Source: Fredinandcohnia quinoae | GTDB lineage: Bacteria; Bacillota; Bacilli; Bacillales; Bacillaceae_L | NCBI RefSeq assembly: GCF_022427965.1 | Contig: NZ_JAKTTI010000008.1 | Coordinates: 1-64,000 of the forward strand | Direction: 5' to 3' | Length of the DNA: 64,000 bases | Shown: in pieces, positions 8,753 through 24,785 of the stretch | Numbering within the stretch: the stretch's first letter is position 1 | How the letters are laid out: every line of letters begins with the position of its first letter | Translations under genes and position numbers: made by a program | Notes under the pieces: generated by a model | What the model was told of the DNA's origin: nothing | Database searches by the model: none | What the model saw: the letters and a program-made list of their open reading frames with translations, nothing else

Positions 8753-9325
8753 ATGTCAGAGGAATTAGAGCAATGGCGTAGCCAATTGAAGACGGTACTT
8801 TCTGATTTGAATGAGCATGTGTCATTGACAGAAGATATGCTTCTTGTTGTTGGATGCAGCACAAGTGAAGTAATTGGGAAAAAGATTGGAACTGCTGGAA
8901 CATTGGAAGTTGCCGAAATGATCTTCAGTGAAATCAAAGAAGTTCAGTCAAAGACAGGTGTTCAAGTTGCCTTTCAATGCTGTGAACACTTAAACAGGGC
9001 ATTGGTAGTTGAAAGATCAACTGCAGTGAAAAAGAATTTCGAACTTGTAACAGTGACGCCAGTAAGGACAGCGGGTGGAGCAATGGCTACATATGCATTC
9101 GATCATCTGAATGACTCTGTTGTTGTCGAGTTTGTGAAGGCAGATGCTGGAATCGATATTGGTGATACCTTTATTGGCATGCACCTTAAGCATGTGGCTG
9201 TACCTATCCGAAGCAAGGTCAAGGAAATTGGCGGAGCACATGTGACATTAGCCAAGACAAGACCTAAGCTCATTGGCGGTGAAAGAGCTGTATATCCGAA
9301 TAAAGAAGAAAATAGGAAGTGTTAA
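8753..9325 (+). CDS. ywlG: YwlG family protein (DUF436)
   Basis: 190 residues with features of the YwlG/TIGR01440 family: [18 protein letters not shown] near residue 30, [15 protein letters not shown] near 74, and [20 protein letters not shown] near 125. The biochemical function is unknown. The conserved place between rpiB and glyA, as in B. subtilis, supports the name. The strong bidirectional terminator at 9338-9382 separates it from glyA. Confidence 0.88.
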   Translation: MSEELEQWRSQLKTVLSDLNEHVSLTEDMLLVVGCSTSEVIGKKIGTAGTLEVAEMIFSEIKEVQSKTGVQVAFQCCEHLNRALVVERSTAVKKNFELVTVTPVRTAGGAMATYAFDHLNDSVVVEFVKADAGIDIGDTFIGMHLKHVAVPIRSKVKEIGGAHVTLAKTRPKLIGGERAVYPNKEENRKC

Positions 9326-9337
9326 TGGTTCAAGTTT

Positions 9338-9382
9338 AAAAAGGGAAATCAAGCTGCAAAACGTAGCTGAATTCCCTTTTTT
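9338..9382 (+). terminator. Terminator of ywlG
   Basis: AAGGGAA (9341-9347) pairs with TTCCCTT (9372-9378); inner arms AAGCT / AGCT extend the stem; a T run follows. The preceding A run makes it potentially bidirectional. Confidence 0.85.
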
Positions 9383-9547
9383 CATCCCTAAACACAAACA
9401 TTACTACATAAAAATGTTTTAATGTACGAAAATAAGGCGAAAAATATTTTAAAATCTACCACCAGTATCTTAAAAGTGATACAATGGAAAGGAATTTTCA
9501 CAAAAGTATAAAAACCATTGGAAAATAGAGTAAAAGGAGGATTCCAA

Positions 9548-10789
9548 ATGAAACATGTATCGGAGCAAGATCAGCAAGTATTTGCTGCAATTCAGGATGA
9601 GTTAAAAAGACAACGTACAAAAATCGAGCTAATAGCTTCTGAAAATTTTGTAAGTGAAGCTGTAATGGAAGCACAAGGGTCTGTGTTAACAAATAAGTAT
9701 GCTGAAGGATATCCAGGGCGTCGTTATTATGGTGGTTGTGAGCATGTCGATGTCGTAGAAAACATTGCAAGGGATCGAGCTAAGGAAATCTTTGGTGCAG
9801 AGCATGTCAATGTTCAGCCACATTCAGGTGCACAAGCTAATATGGCTGTTTATTTTACAATTTTAGAGCCAGGTGATACGGTACTAGGAATGAATTTAAC
9901 TCATGGTGGTCATTTAACACATGGTAGCGCGGTTAATTTCAGTGGGGTCCTCTATAACTTTGTTGATTATGGTGTAGATCCAGACACACATCGCATTGAT
10001 TACAATGATGTATTAGAAAAGGCTAAATTACATAAGCCAAAACTTATTGTAGCTGGTGCTAGTGCATATCCACGTGCAATTGATTTTAAGAAATTCCGTG
10101 AGATTGCTGATGAGGTTGGCGCATATTTCATGGTTGATATGGCTCATATTGCAGGTCTGGTTGCAGCTGGCCTTCATGAAAACCCTGTACCATATGCTGA
10201 CTTTGTAACAACGACTACACATAAGACATTACGCGGTCCGCGCGGTGGGATGATTTTTTGCAAAGAGGAATTCGCAAAGAAAATTGATAAATCGATTTTC
10301 CCTGGAATTCAAGGTGGCCCATTAATGCATGTAATTGCAGCTAAAGCAGTTTCATTTGGTGAGGCTCTTCAAGAGGATTTTAAAGTATACGCGGAAAATA
10401 TTATTAAAAATGCTGCTAGACTTGCAGAAGGATTGAAAAAAGAAGGTTTACAATTAGTATCTGATGGAACAGATAATCACCTTGTATTAGTAGATGTACG
10501 TTCGTTAGGAACTACAGGGAAAGCTGCAGAACATGTACTTGATGAAGTTGGAATTACTGTAAATAAAAATACAATTCCATTTGAAACAGAAAGTCCATTT
10601 GTCACTAGTGGTATTCGGATTGGTACAGCAGCTGTTACAAGTCGTGGATTTGGTCTTGAAGAAATGGACGAAATCGCTTCGATCATTGGGTTTACATTGA
10701 AAAATGCTGACAGTCCTGAAAAACTTGAAGAAGCCAAACAACGTGTTGAAGCATTAACAGCTAGATTCACATTATATAAAGAATATTAA
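9548..10789 (+). CDS. glyA: Serine hydroxymethyltransferase
   Basis: 413 residues, normal length. PLP enzyme that interconverts serine and glycine and feeds methylene-tetrahydrofolate to one-carbon metabolism. The Schiff-base lysine is K226 in [23 protein letters not shown] and [14 protein letters not shown] are further family signatures. The ATG at 9548 is chosen because of AAAGGAGGA just upstream and because the protein then begins [12 protein letters not shown] as in Bacillus GlyA. A candidate -10 TACAAT lies near 9480, but no convincing PurR box was found. A miniature repeat element begins 7 bp after the stop codon. Confidence 0.97.
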   Translation: MKHVSEQDQQVFAAIQDELKRQRTKIELIASENFVSEAVMEAQGSVLTNKYAEGYPGRRYYGGCEHVDVVENIARDRAKEIFGAEHVNVQPHSGAQANMAVYFTILEPGDTVLGMNLTHGGHLTHGSAVNFSGVLYNFVDYGVDPDTHRIDYNDVLEKAKLHKPKLIVAGASAYPRAIDFKKFREIADEVGAYFMVDMAHIAGLVAAGLHENPVPYADFVTTTTHKTLRGPRGGMIFCKEEFAKKIDKSIFPGIQGGPLMHVIAAKAVSFGEALQEDFKVYAENIIKNAARLAEGLKKEGLQLVSDGTDNHLVLVDVRSLGTTGKAAEHVLDEVGITVNKNTIPFETESPFVTSGIRIGTAAVTSRGFGLEEMDEIASIIGFTLKNADSPEKLEEAKQRVEALTARFTLYKEY

Positions 10790-10796
10790 AAGTGCG

Positions 10797-11073
10797 TGTT
10801 CAAAAAGGAGGATAAAAAGGATCGAGAAGTTCGAGGCGGCGCAGCTTTGAGTAGCGAGCCTACTTCTGCGCATAACTTCTTTGCTGGCTTGCACCGAGGA
10901 ATGAACTTCCTCGATTCAGCTAGTAGACGCAGGTGCAGAATGCTTTTTACGTATGGGGTTAATACGTGAGCAGACGCTCTTGCACACAGGAAAAGTACAT
11001 TTCTTTTCCAAGGAACGTAAAAGCAAGCCAACGAAGAAATTCGATGTGTCATTTTTACCGGACTTTTTGAACA
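10797..11073. mobile_element. MITE-like element, TTCAAAAAG family, full copy
   Basis: A 277-bp non-coding segment bounded by 11-bp perfect inverted termini TGTTCAAAAAG (10797-10807) and CTTTTTGAACA (11063-11073); the match continues imperfectly inward for about 35 bp. The interior is full of hairpins: GCGCAG/CTGCGC (10839/10866), CGAGGAA/TTCCTCG and GGAAAAG/CTTTTCC. It carries no transposase. Related copies occur inside the nuo operon (31470-31582) and between atpG and atpD (21144-21173). A minus-strand frame across it is an artefact of the repeat. Confidence 0.7.
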
Positions 11074-11091
11074 ACCTCTAAAATGTAAGAG

Positions 11092-11124
11092 GGGGTAGCT
11101 CTATATTGTAGAGTCTACCCCTTT
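11092..11124. terminator. Strong hairpin terminator between glyA and the RHH/SPFH pair
   Basis: GGGGTAG-CTCTA pairs with TAGAG-CTACCCC in near-perfect register, followed on the plus strand by TTTTAC. It can end transcription from glyA; it also lies just past the stop of the minus-strand ribbon-helix-helix gene. Confidence 0.7.
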
Positions 11125-11128
11125 TACA

Positions 11129-11290
11129 TCATTCTTTGTCCTTCTTTGTCCTTCCCGCACGTTTGGCGGCATCACGGAGAAGGTATTCAATATGACTATT
11201 TACACTCCTAAAATCGTCAGCAGCCCATTTTTGAATAATTTCATAGAGGTCAGGGTCAAGTCGTAGCGGAAAGCTTTTCTTTTTAGCCAT
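11129..11290 (-). CDS. Small ribbon-helix-helix (Arc/MetJ-like) protein
   Basis: 53-residue protein starting MAKKKSFPLRLDPDLYEIIQ and continuing with an amphipathic helix pair (KWAADDFRSVNSHIEYLL) and a basic tail. The pattern strand (SFPLRLD), helix, SVNSHIEYLLRD helix is that of ribbon-helix-helix DNA-binding proteins such as Arc and HicB- or CopG-type repressors. It starts 12 bp after the stop of the SPFH gene on the same strand, so the two form a likely operon. No toxin partner with recognisable features is next to it. Function is probably autoregulation or control of the neighbour, which is inference. Confidence 0.72.
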   Translation of the reverse strand: MAKKKSFPLRLDPDLYEIIQKWAADDFRSVNSHIEYLLRDAAKRAGRTKKDKE

Positions 11291-11302
11291 TGGATTCGCT
11301 CA

Positions 11303-12145
11303 TTAATAGAGAGTCCCAGCGTTTATAACGGGCTGTGTTGACTTTTCTGAAACGATCGCAACGAGTAAATTGTTAACCATTTGAACTTTTCTTTCATCAT
11401 CAAGTTCAATCGTACGATCATTTTCAAGCTGTTTGATCGCCATTTGTGCCATACCGACTGCACCCTCAACAATTTTGTGCCTGGCTGCAATAATAGCAGA
11501 TGCTTGCTGGCGTTGCAGCATCGCTTGGGCAATTTCAGTAGAATAAGCAAGGTGAGTAAGGCGAGCTTCGATTACTTGAACACCAGCAACATTTAACCTT
11601 GCTTGGAGTTCGGCAGTCAGCTCATTTGAAACCTCCTCGGAATTTCCACGTAATGTTAACTCGACATTTTCGAATGTATCATATGGATATTTTGTTGCAA
11701 CATGACGGATTGCTGTTTCACTTTGAATTTCTACAAATTCTTCATAATGATCAACATCAAATACTGCTTTTGCTGAATCAATCACCTTATATACAACAAC
11801 TGCAGCAATTTCGATCGGATTACCCTCTACATCATTCACCTTTAATTTTTTACTGTTAAAATTATTCACACGTAATGATACAGTTCTTCTTGTTGAGAGT
11901 GGTACAGTTAAAAATAAGCCACTTTCACGAATTGATCCAAGATATTTACCGAAAAAAATAACGACACCAGCTTGGTTAGGTTGAACAATTGTAATGCCTG
12001 AAGCAAGGAGAACTGCGATTACTAAAAAGGCAATTGCAATAACAATCTGTGTGTTCAGGAACATAAAGAATGCGAGCCCGCCAAGAACTGCAATCGTCAA
12101 TATTCCTAAAAATCCATTTATTCTAAATGCCTGATTTTCTTTCAT
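11303..12145 (-). CDS. SPFH/band 7 domain membrane protein
   Basis: 280 residues. Two N-terminal transmembrane helices (about 10-30 and 33-52) are followed by an SPFH domain beginning [25 protein letters not shown] and including [49 protein letters not shown], and an Ala/Gln-rich helix. SPFH proteins form membrane scaffolds; this short type resembles the slipin/prohibitin-like proteins of Bacillaceae. RBS AGGAGATG precedes the ATG. A downstream ribbon-helix-helix gene is probably cotranscribed. The exact role is unknown; not the flotillin FloT, which is much longer. Confidence 0.85.
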   Translation of the reverse strand: MKENQAFRINGFLGILTIAVLGGLAFFMFLNTQIVIAIAFLVIAVLLASGITIVQPNQAGVVIFFGKYLGSIRESGLFLTVPLSTRRTVSLRVNNFNSKKLKVNDVEGNPIEIAAVVVYKVIDSAKAVFDVDHYEEFVEIQSETAIRHVATKYPYDTFENVELTLRGNSEEVSNELTAELQARLNVAGVQVIEARLTHLAYSTEIAQAMLQRQQASAIIAARHKIVEGAVGMAQMAIKQLENDRTIELDDERKVQMVNNLLVAIVSEKSTQPVINAGTLY

Positions 12146-12284
12146 ATACTCATCTCCTATTCATATTATTTCTATATCATTATGATATCACTTTTGTATA
12201 AAACTGTAAATTGAAATATGGAGAGTATTCAAATTTTTTTCATCTATCTTGAACATGGGTTTGTTTTTCTGTAAAATCAATTGA

Positions 12285-12971
<687 letters not shown>

Positions 12972-12996
12972 GTTGAATATGAATAATTCATATTTG

Positions 12997-13037
12997 TCCA
13001 CTTTTTGAGAGAAACTATCTCAAGGAGTGGATTTTTT
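12997..13037 (+). terminator. Terminator of upp, overlapping the next gene's RBS
   Basis: TCCACT (12997-13002) pairs with AGTGGA (13026-13031), inner TGAGA/TCTCA extends the stem, and six T follow (13032-13037). The AAGGAG at 13022-13027 in the 3' arm is the probable ribosome binding site of the protease gene whose GTG start is at 13038. Confidence 0.85.
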
Positions 13038-15281
13038 GTGTGGAGAAAACTACTAATTGCTTTAATAAGTATCATCATTTTCAATTCTTTTCCCAATCAA
13101 ATAGAAGCTACAACTTTTCCAAATCGTCCGCCCTTTCCAAAGGAGGACCTAAACGAAGTAGTGGAAAAAATCATCATCACTGACAAAGAAAATATCAAAT
13201 CAATACTTCAACGAACAAAAGAAAAATACCCTTCAATCAAAATTAATCACATTTATAAGTATGTTTTTAATGGCTTTTCAGTAAAAGGAAAACGAAAAGA
13301 TTTACAACAACTTGAAGCAGAAGAAGGAATACGACATAGCTCTCCTGTTACTGCCTATAAGGTTTCACTTGATAAAAGTGTACCTTTTATAGGTGGGGAT
13401 GCAGTTCGAGGGCATTTTGATACCAAGGACCATCGAATAACTGGGAGAGGAGTTAAAGTCGGCATCATTGATACAGGGGTTGATTATACTCACCCAGATT
13501 TACGAATGAATTATAGAGGTGGATATGATCTTGTTGATGGAGACGATGATCCGATGGAAACAAAGGGTTCTTCAGTACATAATACGGTTCATGGTACACA
13601 TGTTGCAGGGATAATAGCAGCTAACGGAAAACTAAAAGGAGTAGCGCCAGAGGCTGAAATTATCGGATACCGCGCACTAGGACCTGGAGGTATGGGAACA
13701 TCTGAGCAAGTGATTGCTGCAATTGATCGTGCCATCGAAGATAAGGTTGATATCATTAATCTTTCACTCGGAAATACAGTGAATGGACCAGATTGGCCTA
13801 CAAGTCTCGCACTTGATAAGGCAACCGAAAATGGAATAATTGCTGTGACATCAAGTGGGAATTCTGGGCCAAATGTATGGACAGTAGGATCTCCAGGTAC
13901 CTCATCAAAGGCAATTTCAGTTGGAGCAACTACCCCTCCTATGAAAGTCCCGTATCTTACAATTGGGATTGAAGATAAAAAAATACAGCTAGCCTTATTA
14001 CAGGGTTCGAAGAAATGGGACTTTTCAAAGAAACAGGAAATTGTAGTAGCGGGTATTGGAGATGAAGAAATATTTCCTGATGTTACTGGTAAAATCGTGT
14101 TAATGCAAAGAGGGAAAATAACATTTACTGAAAAAGCACGTAGAGCCTATAATGCTGGGGCGATCGCGGTATTAATTTATAATAATACAGATGGTAATTT
14201 TGAAGGTGGACTCGATTCAGAGCTACCTATTCCAGTTGCATCCATTTCAAAAGTGGATGGTAATTGGTTGAAAAAACAAATAAAGGATGGGAATACGCAT
14301 GTAACAACGTTGTTTAATGTACTAGAGGATACGCTCGCTGAATTTAGCTCTAGGGGGCCGGTAACTAATTCATGGGATATAAAGCCTGACATCGTTGCTC
14401 CCGGAGTAGCGATTGAGAGTACCATACCAGATGGTTATATCGAATTACAGGGTACAAGTATGTCCGCTCCTCATGTTGCAGGGGCTGCCGCTCTTTTAAA
14501 ACAAGCTCATCCTAATTGGTCACCATTACAAATAAAAGCAGCTCTAATGAATACAGCTCTCCTATTAAAAAATGAACAGAATACGTATTATGCACCATAT
14601 GAACAAGGTGCCGGAAGAGTTCAATTACATGAGGCTATCCACGCAGAAACACTTGTATATCCAAGCTCTCTTGCTTTTGGTATGCTCCATCATAAGGATC
14701 CGAGAACTGAGAAAAAGATAAAGATAATAATTGAAAATAGATCGAACACTTCTAAATACTATTCGTTTGAAGTTCCCAATCATATACAGGGTATTCAGTG
14801 GAAAATCCCTCACCCATTCTATTTAAAACCAGATGAAAAAATACAAGTAACACTAACAATTGATGTAACTCCGAGCATTATCGGTGCAGGTCTTCATCAC
14901 GGTTATCTATTCCTAAAAGATGGGGACAAGCGAATTCAACTACCATATATGTACGTAATTGAGGAGCCCGATTACCCGAGAATCATGGGATTTCAATTTG
15001 GAAGAGACGATAAAAAGGGGACATTCCATTATGAGTTGTATTTACCGGGAGGGGCTGAGGAATTCGGGATTGCACTATACGACCCTGATACATTCAGGTT
15101 TGTAATGTTTTTAGATTGGAAACGGAATGTCACGAGGGGATTAGTTGATAGTGAAATTAACCTGGATAAATTAAAGCTTGTAGGAGTATATAAAGCACTA
15201 ATCTTTGCTAAAAAGGCAGGAAAAGAAGACACGTTAGAAGTCGAACTAAATTTCGACAATACCGTGGTAGGCAGCCAATAA
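13038..15281 (+). CDS. Secreted subtilisin-like serine protease, Vpr-like (paralogue 1)
   Basis: 747 residues from the GTG at 13038 (MWRKLLIALISIIIFNSF signal peptide). An I9-type propeptide remnant (about 40-110, KYVFNGFSVKG) precedes the S8 domain with catalytic D145 (IIDTGVDYTHPDL), H185 (VHGTHVAG) and S474 (GTSMSAPHVAG). A protease-associated domain is inserted before the serine (around TGKIVLMQRGKITFTEKARR). A C-terminal beta-rich region follows. This is the Vpr layout; a second, better match to Vpr is at 45387. The upp terminator overlaps its RBS. No cell-wall anchor is seen, so it is probably released. Confidence 0.88.
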   Translation: MWRKLLIALISIIIFNSFPNQIEATTFPNRPPFPKEDLNEVVEKIIITDKENIKSILQRTKEKYPSIKINHIYKYVFNGFSVKGKRKDLQQLEAEEGIRHSSPVTAYKVSLDKSVPFIGGDAVRGHFDTKDHRITGRGVKVGIIDTGVDYTHPDLRMNYRGGYDLVDGDDDPMETKGSSVHNTVHGTHVAGIIAANGKLKGVAPEAEIIGYRALGPGGMGTSEQVIAAIDRAIEDKVDIINLSLGNTVNGPDWPTSLALDKATENGIIAVTSSGNSGPNVWTVGSPGTSSKAISVGATTPPMKVPYLTIGIEDKKIQLALLQGSKKWDFSKKQEIVVAGIGDEEIFPDVTGKIVLMQRGKITFTEKARRAYNAGAIAVLIYNNTDGNFEGGLDSELPIPVASISKVDGNWLKKQIKDGNTHVTTLFNVLEDTLAEFSSRGPVTNSWDIKPDIVAPGVAIESTIPDGYIELQGTSMSAPHVAGAAALLKQAHPNWSPLQIKAALMNTALLLKNEQNTYYAPYEQGAGRVQLHEAIHAETLVYPSSLAFGMLHHKDPRTEKKIKIIIENRSNTSKYYSFEVPNHIQGIQWKIPHPFYLKPDEKIQVTLTIDVTPSIIGAGLHHGYLFLKDGDKRIQLPYMYVIEEPDYPRIMGFQFGRDDKKGTFHYELYLPGGAEEFGIALYDPDTFRFVMFLDWKRNVTRGLVDSEINLDKLKLVGVYKALIFAKKAGKEDTLEVELNFDNTVVGSQ

Positions 15282-15828
15282 AATATATTCACATGATCCC
15301 CAACGGTGTTAGGCGCTAAAAAAGATGATGTAACTGACACGTTGGGGAATTGTGAACTTTATGTGAACATTATTCCACTTAGGTTTGAAGTGGTTTTTAC
15401 TATTTGGATAGGAGTAACTGAAAATATTGATAGATAGGTAATTTGATTAAATAAATTTAGTGTTAAGTGTGTGAACTTTTTCATTGCAAACAATTGACAT
15501 TACTAGGTGCCTATTGTATGCTTACAAAGGGTATAAATGATAAGGTTTTCATAGGGGTAGAGTTATGATGATTTTGTATTTTCTGACTGCTTTTAAAACC
15601 ATTATTTTTCATAGGTGTAAGGATTTCTTAACCTATATGAATGAAACCCAATATATCCAGAAAAACTGTATTTATCTGGTAGTCTAGCTTAACAAGTAAG
15701 GTTTAAGTAACCTCTAACTAGGCTCTGCATTACTTTTTGAAATAATCAGCCCTCAAATAGGACTGGCAATTAGGGGTTATTCAACACTCTGATTGCTCCA
15801 CCACTTTTTCTCAGGAGATTAATTTGAT
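15282..15828 (+). promoter_or_regulatory. Intergenic region and atp leader
   Basis: 547 bp without a gene. A long stem at 15288-15356 pairs TTCACA..CCCCAACG with CGTTGGGG..TGTGAA and probably ends the protease transcript, though it lacks a T tract. A SigA-type promoter follows at 15494-15522, leaving a leader of roughly 300 nt before atpI. The leader contains a hairpin TTCATA..GGT / ACC..TATGAA around 15608-15645. No known riboswitch was recognised. Confidence 0.5.
15494..15522 (+). promoter_or_regulatory. Probable SigA promoter of the atp operon
   Basis: Perfect -35 TTGACA (15494-15499) and -10-like TATGCT (15517-15522) with a 17-nt spacer, on the plus strand, the only strong -35 in the gap before atpI. 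Confidence 0.55.
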
Positions 15829-16197
15829 ATGCAAGATTTGGCCGAAATGTTTACGAGGTATCGTAAATACATAATGTTCCTTCTAGCAATTTATGTTATA
15901 GGCTGGGGGTTTACGGCATACCAATCTATCTTCTTAGGACTGATACTTGGTACTGTAATTAGTCTGTATAATTTGTTTACGTTGGCACGAAAAAACAAGC
16001 AGTTTAATGAAGCAATTGAAGAGGGACGTAAGATGCGTTCACTTGGAACTCTTTCTAGGATGGCAGCAGCAGGTTTGGCTGTGTTAATCGTTATGGAGTA
16101 TCCTGACAAGTTTCATCTAGTAAGTACTATTTTGGGATTAATGACATCCTATATCGTCATTATGATAGATTTCTTTTTTCAAAACATACGTAAATAG
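15829..16197 (+). CDS. atpI: ATP synthase accessory protein I
   Basis: 122-residue membrane protein with four predicted helices and the conserved GLILGTVISLYNLFTLARK and TLSRMAAAGLAVLIVM segments of Bacillus AtpI. It is the first gene of the ATP synthase operon. AtpI assists c-ring assembly or magnesium uptake and is not part of the finished complex. The GGAG upstream (15813-15816) is some distance from the ATG. Confidence 0.88.
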   Translation: MQDLAEMFTRYRKYIMFLLAIYVIGWGFTAYQSIFLGLILGTVISLYNLFTLARKNKQFNEAIEEGRKMRSLGTLSRMAAAGLAVLIVMEYPDKFHLVSTILGLMTSYIVIMIDFFFQNIRK

Positions 16198-16297
16198 ACT
16201 TAAGAGGCAAAGGTGCACTTGGAACGTTAATGAGGTAATAGTCTCTACTAATTGTGTTTCAAAATGCCTGGAGCTGAAAGAACGGGAAGAGAGGTGA

Positions 16298-17041
<744 letters not shown>

Positions 17042-17053
17042 AAATATAAAACG

Positions 17054-17078
17054 TGTCCAAAATGACACTTTTTGGACA
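17054..17078 (+). other. Intercistronic hairpin between atpB and atpE
   Basis: TGTCCAAAA (17054-17062) pairs perfectly with TTTTGGACA (17070-17078). No T tract follows. Such a structure ahead of atpE, whose product is needed in many copies per complex, could stabilise a processed atpE transcript. Confidence 0.55.
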
Positions 17079-17114
17079 TAAAAAACAATAATAATTTACT
17101 TTTATACAATTTAA

Positions 17115-17345
<231 letters not shown>

Positions 17346-17354
17346 TTTTTGTAA

Positions 17355-17379
17355 TGAAATGCCTTAAGGTGCATTTGAT
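17355..17379 (+). repeat. GCATTTGAT repeat, short copy
   Basis: AAATGC and GCATTT flank a CCTTAAGG core, and the copy ends GTGCATTTGAT as in the full element at 44939-45129. It lies between atpE and atpF. Confidence 0.45.
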
Positions 17380-17381
17380 CA

Positions 17382-17417
17382 AATGGCGAAGATCATTCCA
17401 TGAGAACCTTCGCCATT
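17382..17417 (+). other. Intercistronic hairpin between atpE and atpF
   Basis: AATGGCGAAG (17382-17391) pairs with CTTCGCCATT (17408-17417), a perfect 10-bp stem followed by CCTTTG, so at most a weak terminator or a processing site. Confidence 0.55.
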
Positions 17418-17513
17418 CCTTTGTAGTAATCACAATAAACTAATTTTTCAATAAAAAATAAAAAGCAAGAGAAACTGTCTTTCTTGTTATGAATCTGGGG
17501 GTTTCCTTTCTAA

Positions 17514-20133
<2,620 letters not shown>

Positions 20134-20140
20134 ATAAACG

Positions 20141-20164
20141 AGCGGCGTGCTTATGCCCGCCGCT
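20141..20164 (+). other. Hairpin after atpA
   Basis: AGCGGCG (20141-20147) pairs with CGCCGCT (20158-20164). No T tract follows and the operon continues into atpG, so it is an intercistronic structure. Confidence 0.5.
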
Positions 20165-20182
20165 AAATGAAATATACATGCT

Positions 20183-20212
20183 TGCGCGCTAATTCGCCAA
20201 GGAGCATTTGAT
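20183..20212 (+). repeat. GCATTTGAT repeat, 3' end copy
   Basis: TTCGCCAAGGAGCATTTGAT matches the last part of the full element (ACGCCAAGGCGCATTTGAT) and lies about 20 nt before the atpG start. Confidence 0.5.
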
Positions 20213-20227
20213 CAAAAAAGGTGGTGA

Positions 20228-21091
<864 letters not shown>

Positions 21092-21143
21092 AAATTAATA
21101 AAAAATTGATAGCTTTGTTTAAAATAGAAGTTAAAAATAGGCT

Positions 21144-22624
<1,481 letters not shown>

Positions 22625-22628
22625 TTAA

Positions 22629-23054
<426 letters not shown>

Positions 23055-23064
23055 TAATGTAAGT

Positions 23065-23096
23065 AACCCCGGAGCCGAGTGGCTTCCGGGGTTTTT
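23065..23096 (+). terminator. Terminator of the atp operon
   Basis: ACCCCGGA-GCC pairs with GGC-TTCCGGGGT, closing a GAGT loop, followed by TTTTT. Confidence 0.92.
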
Positions 23097-23314
23097 GTGT
23101 TTGGCCTACATATTGTAGAGGTGGAGTATGTTAACCGGATTTTTCGCTCCGCTCCTTCCCCGTTTTTTTACGTTATAGAGATTGGGTTAATTAAGATCCA
23201 AGTATGTCTAAGCAATCAGAGGTCATACTGTATTTAGATGTAGTTGAAGAAGCATTTAAAATTTAATTGAAAACGTTCATCAAGTACACTCCCTTGGAAC
23301 AACTATTAACATTT

Positions 23315-24223
23315 TTATTTGTAAAGTTCCACTGCTCCCTCTAAAAATTTTACATATTTTACAATAAAACCTTTTGGCCTTATAATCTTAACTTTATTAC
23401 CGAATCCTGCTAAAAATTGATAAGCATATTGATTCTCAGGCAATTCAATTGTTGCAAGGTAACTACTTGCAGTTTCTTTTATAACGGCAGTTTTTCCGTA
23501 TCTTTCGATAAATTGATCTCTTACAGCAACATCTATCGATAGCTGTACTTTAACCAATTTGATTTGTTCATTGTGTTGTTTTTCATGTTTAAATTCCTGA
23601 TCAGTCCTTGGAACAAAATAACCGTCTTTTTGGATATTTAGTATCCTCGTCAATTTAAATGTTCGATAGTCTCTTCGTTCTAAACAATAACCAAAAAGAT
23701 ACCAATACACCTCCCTAAAATGTAACTTATAGGGTTCTACGATTCTGTACGTTTTGTTTCCTATTTGATCCACATATTCAAATTTTAATAACCAATTGTT
23801 CTCAATTGCTTGCCTGATAAATAATATTTCTTCGTTAATCTGACTTCTTCCAGGCCAATCATAGAAAGTTAAATCAAGCATTGGAGAAATATCTGCGCTG
23901 GTCATTCCTTTGATTTTTTGTATAGTCGTTTGAATATCTTGATTGGTAATCAGTCCCTCAAAGCCACCTAAAGCTACAAGTATATTTTCAATATCCTTGT
24001 GATTTAGTAATCGTTTATCGAATTTATACTCTTCCATTAGCGCATATCCCCCTTCAGTACCATATTTTGCATAAATAGGGATGTTTGCATAACTTAATGT
24101 TTCCATATCACGTTGAATTGTTCGTTTCGTTACATGAAAAAGTCGACTAAATTCTGATGCTGAAACAACTTCTTTTTGTAACAAAATCATCACTATCGAG
24201 ATAAGTCTCTCAATTTTTTTCAT
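23315..24223 (-). CDS. YafY/PafC-type WYL-domain transcriptional regulator
   Basis: 302 residues starting MKKIERLISIVMILLQKEVV. N-terminal DeoR-like winged helix (about 1-60, EFSRLFHVTKRTIQRDMETL) and a WYL sensor domain at about 135-215 (NWLLKFEYVD, IVEPYKLHFREVYWYLFGYC, with YWYL in place of the typical WYL core), then a WCX-type C-terminal extension. Start chosen at the ATG with GGAGGG 4 nt upstream. Divergent from a VOC-family gene with a palindrome CGACATA-CA-TATGTCG between them, so it probably controls both. Ligand unknown. Confidence 0.88.
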   Translation of the reverse strand: MKKIERLISIVMILLQKEVVSASEFSRLFHVTKRTIQRDMETLSYANIPIYAKYGTEGGYALMEEYKFDKRLLNHKDIENILVALGGFEGLITNQDIQTTIQKIKGMTSADISPMLDLTFYDWPGRSQINEEILFIRQAIENNWLLKFEYVDQIGNKTYRIVEPYKLHFREVYWYLFGYCLERRDYRTFKLTRILNIQKDGYFVPRTDQEFKHEKQHNEQIKLVKVQLSIDVAVRDQFIERYGKTAVIKETASSYLATIELPENQYAYQFLAGFGNKVKIIRPKGFIVKYVKFLEGAVELYK

Positions 24224-24239
24224 ATTACCCTCCAATATA

Positions 24240-24255
24240 CGACATACATATGTCG
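24240..24255. promoter_or_regulatory. Candidate operator for the YafY-type regulator
   Basis: CGACATACATATGTCG is a perfect 7-bp dyad with a 2-bp centre, in the 76-bp divergent region; a further partial half-site ATGTC follows at 24259-24263. Confidence 0.5.
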
Positions 24256-24299
24256 CCTATGTCCTATTATACTTCAAATATGAAAAGGAGGAATAAAAT

Positions 24300-24755
24300 A
24301 TGAAAGCAATAACTTATCTACAATTTGATGGAAAAGCAGAAGAAGCATTGTCCTATTATGAAAAGGCATTACCAGCAACTAGCGTAAAAATGGTGAGATT
24401 TGGTGCCTTTGGTCAAGATCCAAATGCCCCATTAACGAAAGAGGAACAAAACATGATTATGGAATCTCGTATTGAATTTTCAGGGAATATTTTAATGATC
24501 TCTGATGTTCCGCCTTTTATGCAAGCTGTGACAGGCAAAGTCACAAAAGGGAATACTGTCTTAATCAGTATTATTGATGCTGATTCAGAAATGAATAAGC
24601 AAATTTTTGAAGGGCTTTCAGAAGGTGGGACTGTGATCATGCCGATATCTTCTACGCCATGGTCAGCAAGTTTTGGAATGTTAGTCGATAAATTCGGGAT
24701 AATGTGGAAGTTTAATAGTGAGGCAAGTAAATTTCTAGATGCTTTTGTAGAGTAA
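24300..24755 (+). CDS. VOC-family protein, PhnB-like
   Basis: 151 residues with the PhnB/glyoxalase-like pattern: ITYLQFDGKAEEALSYYEKAL at the start, ESRIEFSGNILMISD in the middle and TPWSASFGMLVDKFGIMWKFN at the end. This family is often found next to YafY/WYL regulators. The usual metal-ligand histidines of active glyoxalases are not evident (the first segment has QF rather than H), so an enzyme activity cannot be assigned. RBS AAAAGGAGGA. Confidence 0.8.
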   Translation: MKAITYLQFDGKAEEALSYYEKALPATSVKMVRFGAFGQDPNAPLTKEEQNMIMESRIEFSGNILMISDVPPFMQAVTGKVTKGNTVLISIIDADSEMNKQIFEGLSEGGTVIMPISSTPWSASFGMLVDKFGIMWKFNSEASKFLDAFVE

Positions 24756-24785
24756 TCTTGTATTATTAGGGGTCTCTCCAACATT

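Noticed and set aside
9400-9547. PurR box or riboswitch upstream of glyA
   Set aside because: Only isolated CGAA stretches are seen, without the paired PurR consensus, and no conserved riboswitch core was recognised.
10786-11052. 88-codon minus-strand frame downstream of glyA
   Set aside because: Lies wholly within the TTCAAAAAG miniature element, has no ribosome binding site, and covers its hairpins and inverted ends.
23268-23282. TGAAAACGTTCATCA resembling a CcpA cre site after atpC
   Set aside because: The right half does not match without an insertion and it is not placed near a promoter, being downstream of convergent genes.
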